From assembly GCA_029448655.1 (NCBI GenBank), contig JACCLO010000010.1, forward strand, positions 1 to 64,000: a stretch of 64,000 nucleotides of DNA. Reading direction: 5' to 3'. Both the position numbers and the translations under genes were made by a program. This document shows positions 11,795 to 21,903 of the stretch, piece after piece. The notes under the pieces are model-generated. The model worked only from the letters and a program-made list of their open reading frames with translations, made no database searches and was not told where the DNA came from. Numbering within the stretch: the first letter of the stretch is position 1; every line of letters starts with the position of its first letter. The stretch is from Wolfiporia cocos (lineage: Eukaryota > Basidiomycota > Agaricomycetes > Polyporales > Phaeolaceae).

Positions 11795-12904
11795 ATAAGG
11801 CCTAACAATCTACTGTCACTTATCTGACTGCATATAGGTTACGATTCCTGAGGTATGAAGAAAGTGTTTTGTATGATGTAGATCCATCAGTTTAGGGTGA
11901 CCACAATCTGTGTCATATGTGAGAATATAAAATAAACTGTCATTGCATTGGTCTATTCTCATTGTGTCTGACAAATAAATTGTTTCACGTAAAGATAACG
12001 TCAGAATAAAATACTGAAAGGCTAATAGAATCCATATATCTATATCTTTGATGCAAGTCTAGGCTTGGACTTGCTAATGCAGTTGTAAGGGTTGGTTGCA
12101 GTCAATAAGATAAGTGACCCGTCAAGCAGGAATTGCAAGAGTAGTAAACAAAGTGAATGTGTCACAGTTTTACAAGGCATTTCCCACATTCTCTATTCTC
12201 ATAATGGAAGTCGTGCAGCCCCTTTACTAGTACAGGTCTTCTCATCTACATTGTTAGAATCACATGACCAAGGGCTTTCCGATGCACTAGAAATTACCAA
12301 GTCACATGACCTTCCAGGTCATGTGACCTACTCAACTACATCAGATTAGATATGTGCCACTAAGATATCCAATACGCGTTAGAGGATATAATCTGTTCAG
12401 GTGCGAGTCGAATAGAATATAAGACTCGCCTAAGTCCGAGAAGTCAGTGTGCACTTCGAGGACTTAGTCGTTCGGTTGCTCGAGTGAGAAATACTGAGCG
12501 TAGTTTCCTACGTTTGAGAACGAGTATAAGACTTCTTGTTTGTACAACAAGGTCGAGCTGAAGAGCCTCGATGGTAAGTACATGAGTTTTTATACTACGT
12601 TAGGTTTCAGGGGTCAAATCTGTCCCAGATGTCACCGATACTATCTACGCTATAGTCCCAGACGTTTGATAAGTATGGAATGATATATCTGAGATGATAG
12701 ATAGGAATGATGGCGGTTGAACGCCATCTGTCAGCTAATAAACGATGAACATGAAACGGTGGCAGGGTTGGATCTGCCAAAGATGAAACGAGCCCTACAG
12801 ACTAGTACAACTGGGGATGCGCCCAGTAAGATCACGAGTAGCCAGGGGAGTTGGTTGCGCAGCAAGTCATAGGCACCAAACCAGGTGACCTTATCTTATC
12901 TTAT
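11795..12904. other. Non-coding, with palindromes and a promoter-like hairpin
   Basis: No convincing ORF. A 12-bp inverted repeat, GTCACATGACCT with AGGTCATGTGAC, lies near 12301-12327. Around 12410-12467 a TATA-like GAATATAAG is followed by an 8-bp stem, CTAAGTCC (12430-12437) with GGACTTAG (12460-12467), the same layout as the LTR promoters elsewhere in the window. This suggests an LTR remnant related to families A/F, without visible ends. Confidence 0.45.
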
Positions 12905-14099
12905 CTGTACAAGTTATGACATCAGGTTCCATTACTGGACCAGACCATGACATCATCATGACAACACTATTACTAGGTCATGACACCATAGAAAAGCTCA
13001 TCAGAAGACATTCTGATACGTTACATATCAAATACCTGAAACATGATCATCAACATCATTAGAAGCCATTAGGACAACCCTTCCAGCTAGAAGCCTAGCA
13101 GTTCCATATATCAAGTGTTATTATTAGCGTAGCACTCCACTGTCACAATGTGGCCTTATAGCCCGCTTACTTTCCATCATGACAAGAAGGCCTAGAAACC
13201 TTCACGAATGTCATTACCAGGTACATGCCATATCACACCATAGTCACACCATATTAGCACTACACACAGACCAAGCCATTAGGACAGGTCTACTCATGAA
13301 TAGTATACATCATGTATATAACCGAACATCTAGCATCCTACAGCGCTGGACTTAACAATTGCCGCTAGGGCATCCATATTCTCTATGGGGGCGTTTCCCC
13401 TACTTTTCTTCTAACCTCCTGCTGGATGACTTATGGTCTGATTTGAGGCTTACCCCTTGGTGTTATACTATGTACTGGCAGCTTGAGACGTCAACTTGAC
13501 ACATACTACTCACATCTGTGGGACCGGTCCTACTGGGGACCCTAACCGTCAGACGAGGTGCGACCGCGCCGTCAGCAGTGATCCTAGAACCTATGTGACA
13601 GAGGTTGCATAGGCCTCCCCAGGCCTAAGGTGACATAACAAGGTGGTGACCCTCGGACTAGCAGTCAAAGAGCCAGTAAGGACCACGCCAGCACACAGAG
13701 AGGTAAGGAGTAAGAGGGCCAAGCCCTAATGCCGAGAATCTTAGACTTGAGGCATAAGGCAACAAGTCGACATACTTATATACATGAGGTAACTACCTAA
13801 TGGCTGGCCCTAAAGTCATAGCCTGTGTGCAGTAACTAAGGGAGCACATGATGAGTAACTACCGTAATGTAACATGTACATAGTGTGACCGTGATGTAAG
13901 TACCTGAGACGCGTGCTACCCTACAGTGCTAATCTACTGGGTCGGGTGGTCTGATAAGATAACAAGGAGCGGACGAGAGGAAACTGTACGCTAAGACTTA
14001 GCCCCATGCCTAGGGGCACTTCCACAATACAGAAAGGGATGTTGAGAACCCCTCACAGAGAATTCTGTGACACAACTAAGACATTGGATTAGTGTGACA
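12905..14099 (+). repeat. LTR-like remnant, family H, interrupted by a solo LTR
   Basis: Shares with 7999-11794 the phrases ATGACATCA, CAGACCAAGCCATTAGGACAGG and the end TACTGGCAGCTTGAGACGTC followed after the insertion by GTGTGACA. A TATA box CATGTATATA lies at 13312-13321. The solo LTR 13497-14072 was inserted near its 3' end. No clear target duplication for the host copy itself. Confidence 0.5.
13497..14072 (-). mobile_element. Solo LTR, 576 bp, CAACT target duplication
   Basis: Starts TGACACATAC and ends ATTCTGTGACA; flanked by CAACT at 13492-13496 and 14073-14077. Its TATA box, in minus orientation, is TATATACATG at 13780. The promoter hairpin is a 6-bp stem, GACTTG at 13744 with CAAGTC at 13763. 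No internal coding region remains. Confidence 0.88.
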
Positions 14100-14949
14100 A
14101 AACGGTTCTAAGGAAAGTACACCTTAGAAGTCAAGCTTATATACATAAGGTGCAGCGATCAGTAATCGTCTGCCCTGAAGCTAGATGGTCTGTGCATAAG
14201 CAAGTAATGACAAGCACACATTTGTTTGGACGCCCTATAATGAATGATCCAAATCATGGTTGTGTATGGGACTGTAGGTCCTTGTTTGTCCAGTATGACA
14301 AAAGATGTTAGTTAGCAGGCCATGAAAATGTACCCAGACCACTGATATAAACCAGCTTGGTAGTGTGTTTGAGATGTGTCTGATAATTGTTATGGTCTTT
14401 GCAGGTACACTCAGTTTATTCCTTTGACACCTCACTGTGTATCAGGACTTGGCCTTCAACCGCTCCACTGTGTGCTCTATTCTACGGACCTCCACTCAAC
14501 CATAGGCCCCTGTTTCATGTATAACAATCCTATGCCCATAGTCTACTTACTGTCTCGTTGCCTTCTAGCTGATATCCTATGTCTAATCATATGTCTTCTC
14601 TGTTTCATTCCTTGTCATGCTCAACTGCAGCACTTCTCATTTGTTACTTAGAATGCTAGCTCGATGGACTTAATAGTAGCAGTACCAAGGACACTATGAC
14701 CCCGATTATCGAATCACAGTATAAAACTTGATGTACATACTGATCAAGTTCCTCAGCTCAACCTTGTTGAATAACAAGCATCTTATACTCATTCTCAAAG
14801 GCTTGAGCAATCAAGTGCCCAGCTTCTATATCCACACTCTGACTCTGTGGAGTCCAATGAGTAGTGCACTACTCAATATGCTGAGTAACTCCACTTGGTT
14901 ATTTCAGCTAAACAGATATTTGATCCGTAACAATAATCAAGTGACCATG
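14100..14949. other. Non-coding, LTR-like debris
   Basis: A reversed TATA-like TTATATACATAAGG near 14137-14150 and a CTGTGCATAAGC phrase shared with about 6370 suggest another minus-oriented LTR fragment. Short ORFs here have no recognisable domains. Nothing else stands out. Confidence 0.4.
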
Positions 14950-15373
14950 TGTCACAGATCCTGTGACATGGGTCAGCCGCTCTACCCCAGCTTGAACCTA
15001 CAGTAGATTACATTGTAAGTAGCAGAGTTAGATATACCTCAGCCTGGTCATCTAGATGTGACTGCTTACATACAGGGTATCATACATCGTGCACAGACCA
15101 TGCCTTTAGGGCTGGTCCAATTACTTAGTGTAGTGATCCCCGATGTATATATACCATATGCTGAGGTCTTACAACCTCAGTCTGAATATACTCGACTTGG
15201 GGTGCATGTGCCCCCAGTCTTGCATCTCATTACCATGTCTGCTCATCTACAACACATTCTCTACGTTATACCCTTGCTAGTCTGTGATGCAACCTTAGCA
15301 ACCAAGACAGCCATTCTGGTGTTACCTTATAGGCTCTGAAGATAGGCAACAGACACAGATGTAGCTCTGTGTC
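14950..15373 (+). repeat. LTR-like remnant, family M
   Basis: Begins TGTCACAGATCC, has GCACAGACCATGCCTTTAGGG (15091-15111), a TATA box at 15143, and the hairpin CTGAGGT/ACCTCAG with loop CTTACA at 15161-15180, followed by ACTCGACTTGGGGTGC. These match the solo LTRs at 34407 and 37504 in order and spacing. The end near CTCTGTGTC (15373) has lost its CA, and no target duplication is visible. Confidence 0.6.
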
Positions 15374-15899
15374 GCTGTGTATCTCATGTACCTTCAAATT
15401 TGTTGTGATCTAGACTGTACTTCTAAGCTAGGCGCGTTCTGGTGGCTTGTAACTATAGTTATACAATCTGGTACCATGATAATGCTTATCTAAGCTATTC
15501 CCACAGCCACAAGTTGATATGCAATATTGTAGCCCTGTAAGAAAACCATCATGTGACACATAAGTGCCTGTGTGGTATGTGATGGTTGAAGCATAAAATG
15601 TAAAAGATAATCCCAGACACAAGTCTTTTGAATGTAAAATCCTGACAATAACTGTCACAACACTCCAATTATCAAAATCTGCCAACCAGATCTCCCAGAA
15701 CAGCCTCTGGAAGTTTGGACTACCTATCTTGGAAGCTCAGCCACAGCCCAAAAGGTATGTCAATCAAGTCACATGATGGTGCTGATACTTATCACCTCCC
15801 CATTCTGTAGCCTCTCTGACCCTCAAATGCCTGCAGTACACTCTAGAAAAACTATGGTAGATCCAATCGGCTTCAATATATACCCATAGCATCTGACCT
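15374..15899. other. Non-coding stretch, nothing recognised
   Basis: Short frames on both strands only. No repeats, LTR ends or protein domains that I recognise. Confidence 0.5.
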
Positions 15900-17390
15900 G
15901 TGCACCCACTCTACTGTGTCTATTTGCTGCTGTAGATGATTCAATTCATGTGGCAATAGACCTACAGAAATGTGAAATTATGCAGCAGAAAAATGCAAAT
16001 ATGAGTGCAGATTGAAATTGTAAACCAATATAGAATATCTATTCAACATCATTGAGTGCCCCGTGAACCACTCTATGGTGCCTATTTATTGCTATGGAAG
16101 GTCTAATCCACACGGCAATAGACTGACAAAAACATGAAATTGTGTACCGAAAGAAATACATGTATGGCTGCAGATTGAAATTGTAGAGTGTCATAGAACC
16201 TCCAAATACATTCAACATGGTTGGATGCCATGTGCACCTACTGTAGGGTGAGTATTTATCACTGCAAATGGTCTACCTTTCATGCCAATGCATCATGCAG
16301 CAGTAAAACATGCATAGAATAAAAGGTCAAAATTACAGAGCCAGACGCAGCACAACAAAGGGATTCCACATGGCTGCATATTCTGTGCACATGCTCTTGG
16401 GCACCTATTCCTGCAGTAAATGGCATCTTTCACATGGCAATAGACTGACAAAATACAAAACTGTGTAGCACAGAAATGCAAAAATTGTAGCAGATTGAAA
16501 TTGCAGTACCTGTGTCACAGATTATTCTGGGATGTCGCCGCTACTTTTTATAGGATTTATTACGCCATTCTACTGCCTTGTAAGTAGCTATCCTCAGTAG
16601 CGTCACTCACCTTATGCATGGGCGCCATTACCGACACCACCCTCTATGTGGAAGCGCCCCTACAGGCGTCTTCCATCATGTTATGCCTAGAGTGCCATTA
16701 CTGGCGTCTCTACCCCTATGCCACATGACTCTGCGCCATTACTGGTGCCTTGTCATTATGTTACCTTCTCTCTGCATTACACGCACAGACCCTCGTGCCT
16801 TAGGACAGGCTCGTAGGTACTGGTGCACCCCCATGTATATATGCGCTAGCATGAGGACTTGCATCCTCATGTTTAGCATTCTCGACGTAGGGTAATGACA
16901 CCCTCTTTCATGCTATCTTGTGGGCTGCCATTCCTCTCCTAGTCCTTGGCTTGCTTGTCTAGGGACGTCAGCTTTGTCACCCGGCGTACTGCCATCAAGA
17001 CTCGCTTGTCACCCCCGCCTCTCCACAGGTGCCATGGACCTTGGAATACGGCGTAGGGCTATTAAGACTACCGTGGCTATGGGCCAGTCCCACAGATGGT
17101 ATGTCTGTGTCATACTGGACACAACAGACAAATGGATCAGACCAGGTTGAGTACACTATGCACTCAAGAGACCTATTTAACACAGCCAACAGTGCACTTG
17201 CTATGCCAACAGATCCATAGAAACACAAAATTATGAAGCAGAACCAAATGAATCTAGCAGAAGGTTAAGATCAAAATAAATTGCCTCTATTTTCTGCAAT
17301 GAATGGGTGTCCTATATTGGATGCACAATGAATCCAACATGACTGGGGCTTTGAGCCTACTGCATCTGGCTCTGCAGCTTTAATTTTCTG
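15900..17390 (-). repeat. Diverged satellite monomers in reverse orientation
   Basis: Three to four old monomers (about 15950-16510 and 17150-17300) carry the reverse complement of the young satellite in diverged form: ATTCAACAT, GTGCCTATTTATTGC, GGCAATAGACTGACAAAA, ATGCAGCAGAAA and GCAGATTGAAATTG recur about every 190 bp. They lie head to head with the homogeneous array that starts near 17400 and are split by the LTR at 16513-17112. Confidence 0.7.
16513..17112 (+). mobile_element. Probable solo LTR, 600 bp
   Basis: Starts TGTCACAGATTATTCTGGGA, like family K, and ends GTCTGTGTCA. It has CGCACAGACC at 16783-16792, a TATA box CATGTATATA at 16832, and an 8-bp hairpin CATGAGGA/TCCTCATG at 16850-16871 with loop CTTGCA. 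The flanks ACCTG and TACTG are only partly alike, so the target duplication has decayed or the end is off by a base. It interrupts the old satellite monomers. Confidence 0.75.
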
Positions 17391-17399
17391 TTTTATTCA

Positions 17400-19080
17400 T
17401 GTATTTTTGCTGCATAATTTGTCATTTACGGTTGATCTATTGGCCTGTAAATGATTGCGATAAATAGACGCCCACCCATGGTGAACATGAGCATCCAACA
17501 TTGCCGGATTTTTTGGCCTGTCAGAGTTGGCTTCGCGGTTTAAAAATTTCTTCTAATCCAGGTATTTCTGCTGTGTAATTTTGCATTTCTGCACATTTCT
17601 AGTAATCTATTGGCCTGTATATTACTGCGATAAATAGACGCCCACCCATGGTGGACATGAGCATCCGACATTGCCGGATTTTTTGGCCTGTCAGAGTTGG
17701 CTTCGCGGTTTAAAAATTTCTTCTAATCCAGGTATTTCTGCTGCATAATTTCGCATTTCTGTGATTTTTTGGTGATCTATTGGCCTGTATATTACTGCGA
17801 TAAATAGACGCCCACCCATGGTGGACATGAGCATCCGACATTGCCGGATTTTTTGGCCTGTCAGAGTTGGCTTCGCGGTTTGAAAATTTCTTCTAATCCA
17901 GGTATTTCTGCTGTGCATAATTTCGCATTTCTGCACATTTCTAGTAATCTATTGGCCTGTATATTACTGCGATAAATAGACGCCCACCCATGGTGGACAT
18001 GAGCATCCGACATTGTCGGCTTTTTTGGCCTGTCAGAGTTGGCTTCGCGGTTTAAAAATTTCTTCTAATCCAGGTATTTCTGCTGCATAATTTCGCATTT
18101 CTGTGATTTTTTGGTGATCTATTGGCCTGTATATTACTGCGATAAATAGACGCCCACCCATGGTGGACATGAGCATCCGACATTGCCGGATTTTTTGGCC
18201 TGTCAGAGTTGGCTTCGCGGTTTAAAAATTTCTTCTAATCCAGGTATTTCTGCTGCATAATTTCGCATTTCTGTGATTTTTTGGTGATCTATTGGCCTGT
18301 ATATTACTGCGATAAATAGACGCCCACCCAGTGGTGGACATGAGCATCCGACATTGCCGGATTTTTTGGCCTGTCAGAGTTGGCTTCGCGGTTTAGAAAT
18401 TTCTTCTAATCCAGGTATTTCTGCTGCATAATTTCGCATTTCTGTGATTTTTTGGTGATCTATTGGCCTGTATATTACTGCGATAAATAGACGCCCACCC
18501 AGTGGTGGACATGAGCATCCGACATTGCTGGATGTTTTGGCCTGTCAGAGTTGGCTTCGTGGTTTGAATTATAGACGCCCACCCAGTGGTGGACATGAGC
18601 ATCCGACATTGTCGGATTTTTTGGCCTGTCAGAGTTGGCTTCGCGGTTTAAAAATTTCTTCTAATCCAGGTATTTCTGCTGTGTAATTTTGCATTTCTGC
18701 ACATTTCTAGTAATCTATTGGCCTGTATATTACTGCGATAAATAGACGCCCACCCATGGTGGACATGAGCATCCAACATTGCCGGATTTTTTGGCCTGTC
18801 AGAGTTGGCTTCGTGGCTTGAATAATAGACACCCACCCGGTGGTGGACATGCATATCCAACATTGCCGGATTTTTTGGCCTGTCAGAGTTGGCTTCGTGG
18901 TTTGAAAATTTCTTCCAATCCAGGTATTTCTGCTGCATAATTTCGCATTTCTGCACATTTCTAGTAATCTATTGGCCTGTATATTATTGCGATAAATAGA
19001 CGCCCACCCAGTGGTGGACATGAGCATCCGACATTGACGGATTTTTTGGCCTGTCAGAGTTGGCTTCACGGTTTGAATAT
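17400..19080. repeat. 171-bp satellite array
   Basis: The landmark GATAAATAGACGCCCACCCA recurs at about 17458, 17629, 17800, 17971, 18141, 18311, 18482, 18737 and 18991, so the unit is 170-171 bp. Two shortened copies (about 90 bp) start near 18568 and 18826. Units are nearly identical except for a switch between two spacer variants (GTGATTTTTTGGTGATC or CACATTTCTAGTAATC). Each unit holds a small palindrome around CCACCCATGGTGG. Frames on the minus strand arise only from the repeat. Confidence 0.95.
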
Positions 19081-19311
19081 CTTCAGCACCTTCACTAAAT
19101 CCAAATCCACCTCGGCATCCCCACTCTCATCAGTAAAGTCTTTGGCAACAGGGCTCTCATCATCATCAATGTTCATTGAGTCCTCATCCCATCTCCATCT
19201 GTGCAGCCTCCACTCCTCCTCCTCCCTCTCATACTGGTCCTGTGTTCCCTTCAGATTCACTGTGAGAGGATCCAAGCATGATATCTGGCTTGCTGAAGCA
19301 GAATGACTCAA
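19066..19311 (-). pseudogene. Orphan coding-like fragment beside the satellite
   Basis: A minus-strand frame of 81 codons has a protein-like composition, with REEEEWRLHRWRWDEDSMN followed by acidic text, unlike the satellite next to it. I do not recognise the family. It lacks a credible start and runs into the last satellite unit, so it is probably a captured or truncated piece of a gene or transposon ORF. Confidence 0.4.
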
Positions 19312-19344
19312 TATTTTGTGACATCAACTTTGACACCCTTGTCC

Positions 19345-19452
19345 GTCCGGCCATGTCGGATGTGGATGTCCACCGCTGGGTGAGCGTCTATCTACCCATA
19401 GCCGCATGTGACCCCACCCAGCAGTGGACATCCACGTCCGACATGGTCGGAC
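19345..19452. repeat. Foldback element with 38-bp arms
   Basis: Arms 19345-19382 and 19415-19452 are inverted copies with three mismatches; the left begins GTCCGGCCATGTCGGATGTG. A related foldback lies at 37230-37322. The arm text (GTGGACAT, TCCGACATGG) also resembles the palindromic part of the 171-bp satellite. It looks like a small non-autonomous foldback or MITE-like unit; no target duplication was found. Confidence 0.8.
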
Positions 19453-19660
19453 ACAGTGTGTGAGCTGCCATGTAGGCACCACTGGTTGAATACATGGCAC
19501 GTCCAATTGCAGAATAGCTGGGCGCACAATTGTGCTACTACTGCAGGATAAATAGATACAGTAGTGAACAAGGCAGTAGTACTGTAGGGGTCATGCCCTA
19601 GCTAGGGATGGCACCCTAGTGGTGAGACTGCAGGGTTAGACACCCTATGGCGTCTCATAA

Positions 19661-19674
19661 CCCCTAACCCCTAA
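19661..19674. repeat. Interstitial telomeric sequence, two CCCCTAA units
   Basis: CCCCTAACCCCTAA occurs in the same orientation as the terminal array, followed at once by AT-rich and then G-poor text like that after the terminal telomere. The match to this genome's own unusual heptamer makes chance less likely than for TTAGGG, though two units are few. Confidence 0.8.
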
Positions 19675-20500
19675 ATTCGTTGAATATTTATTGATTGATT
19701 GATTAAATTAACATTCAATATTAAACCTCAAACAACTCAAACTTAACCCCAAACAAGCCCACATTAACTTTCGTTAAAATTCCCACATCTCCATCTAATT
19801 TCATCTAAAATTCACCCATCTTCAAAATAACACACATACAATTCTTACCTACCTTACCTTATTTCAACCTCCTTCGCATTAAATTCAGAAACACAAAAAC
19901 CATACAAAATCACCACACAGCCAACCAAACATTATCAATTTCTGCCATACATATTATCCATATCATCAACTCCTTTACTTTCAATCCATCCTTCCCTGCC
20001 ATCCTATTCTATTTCAACTTCCTCATAACCATCCCCTACAGCCTTTACATCACATTCTACATCACACTCTAACATTCTACATAAACCTGCTAATACATCT
20101 CATCTTTCACTCATTAGAACCTGCCATCCCACATAATCTTGCTTCCTTCCTTTGTCAACAGAACCAACCACCTCTCCACCAGCCAGCAGCCAGACATCAA
20201 CCCATTCATCAACTTTGTCTTGCCTGCCTCAAACAAGAACAAGAAACACAATATTTACATGCCGATTAACTCGTAAATAGAAACAAACACCGTTCAGCAC
20301 TGCCCTCAGGCCAACCTCTTCAGAGACTATCATTCACTCATCATCATATCATCAAACTTGCCCTTCTGCACTGCACCGGCCATCTTTCCAGTGCCAAACT
20401 TTAGGAACACACTAATAAACACTATCCACCTGCTGGTGCCTATCCATGTTCAGGTCCATCAGCCATCATCAATGTCTGTAGGGATTTGTGAGCTGACAGA
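19675..20500. other. Second G-poor subtelomere-like spacer
   Basis: After a GATTGATTGATT run the top strand is A/C/T-rich with little G up to about 20300, with phrases like TTTCATCTAAAATTCACCCA that resemble about 360-400. No gene. It leads into the decayed gene copy at 20530. Confidence 0.7.
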
Positions 20501-20529
20501 CATTTTGTCGCTGATCAGAACATGAACAA

Positions 20530-21400
20530 ACAGGTGCCACTTCACAACATCCCAAACATGCCGTTCTACAAGGTGAGAAACCGACAGCAGATGCGGCTTT
20601 TCTTTTCAGGCATGTACCGTCCGCACAAGCAACCGACGGTGATGCAGTAACACTTGGAGCTGTTCTATAGCAAATGTCTCAGGCCAGCCATGATTGCAAC
20701 AATACCAGAGGCAATCGTGCACTGGCCATCGACGTACGAGGCGGCGTTGACACGCTGACCAGACACGGAGGGCAAGCTGCATCTGTCGAGCTTCGACATC
20801 AACTGGCATCTGCTAGAGACGTTCAAAGGACACCTTGGTCGACGCATGGACCGCATTCAACAATTCTGGGAAGGATTTTTTGTGCATGACATTTGGGGGT
20901 CAAAGAATGCAACACAGCATGCGATCGGAAACTGTATGCAGCGGAGGCTGCAGTTGATGGACATACTGAGCGCATTCAACAGCGGACGGATGGACACATC
21001 GCACTGCTGGATCAACATAGGGATCAAGGTGTGCAAGAAGGGCCGAGTGGTACAGTGACTGGTGCAAGCACACAAGCAGATCCTGAGATTTGCATTGCCG
21101 ACTGCGGATAAGCAGAAGGTTCAAAGGCTGAGCCAATCAAAGAGCTACATCCATGTGGACTGCGCAGGGTTTGACTGCGAGCCACACAGCGTGGTGCAGG
21201 AGGACGAGGTGGTCTGCCTTGAGTTCCGAGGCCATTCGAGCGACTCAATCTTGAGGAGCACGATTGAGATAGTTCATGTTGGACTTGGAGATCCCAGTTC
21301 AAGATGCAAATCGCAAATTGCTGGCATTTATACAGTCCATGCGCAGCATTGATCGTGGTAGCGCCAAGATTCTGCAGTACTTTGTAACTGCTAATGGATA
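20530..21400 (+). pseudogene. Decayed paralogue of the split subtelomeric gene
   Basis: Translated pieces align in order with the gene at 23895-37099: PFYKVRNRQQMRLFFSGMY (near 20560), a block near 20840-21055 (FVHDIWGSKNATQHAIG), QILRFALP near 21078, GFDCEP near 21170 and LEIPVQDANRKLLAF near 21280-21330. Stops and frame changes separate them. The last piece matches the part of the intact paralogue that lies beyond its retrotransposon (ELRVPLDIADTTLLHF), which supports how that gene was joined before the insertion. The family and function are unknown to me. Confidence 0.75.
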
Positions 21401-21637
21401 GCGCCGTCAGAAACGTCAAGTGGTGTTGGGATCAAGCCAATAAATCACGCATCAGACAGATGCAACGGAGATCTGAGGTTTGAGTTTCGATACACTGTCC
21501 TAGCGCCAATTGAAGGTGAAGCTACGCGAGAGCATATGAAAGGTCACTGACCACTCACTGTAGATATTGCAACGTCAGTCCCCGGGCAGTAATGGACTGT
21601 CAGAGCAATCAAGAAATCGGTTCTACGAGCACGTTCA

Positions 21638-21903
21638 CCGGGGGCATTATCTGATGACTTTGTCAAAAACATGTTGGTATCATTTGAATAAGTGATGATC
21701 AAATGCAAACATAATGCATTGGTTGATAACATCGTGAGAAACACATGACCTCAGCTAACCATTGGCTGCGTAGAGATCCAGACACCGGGGGCATTATCTA
21801 ATGAAGATATTATATAAGCAATCAATGCATTATGTTCGCATTTGATCACTTATTCAAATGATACCAGCATGTTTCCGACAAAGTCATTAGATAATGCCCC
21901 CAG
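21638..21903. mobile_element. MITE-like inverted repeat element, 266 bp
   Basis: About 95-bp arms at the two ends are inverted copies with few differences: CCGGGGGCATTATCTGATGA at 21638 and its counterpart ending GATAATGCCCCCAG at 21903. A third copy of the terminus, CCGGGGGCATTATCTAATGA, lies inside at about 21785. No ORF. Probably a non-autonomous DNA transposon, perhaps one copy inserted into or rearranged with another. Target duplication unclear. Confidence 0.75.

Noticed and set aside
17691..19069. Several minus-strand ORFs of 69-120 codons in the satellite
   Set aside because: They repeat with the 171-bp unit and exist only because the unit length often keeps frame; no protein-like variation.
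17400..19080. CRISPR-like or centromeric array
   Set aside because: Units are continuous without unique spacers, so not CRISPR. The match in length to primate alpha satellite is a coincidence, and the site is next to a telomere.
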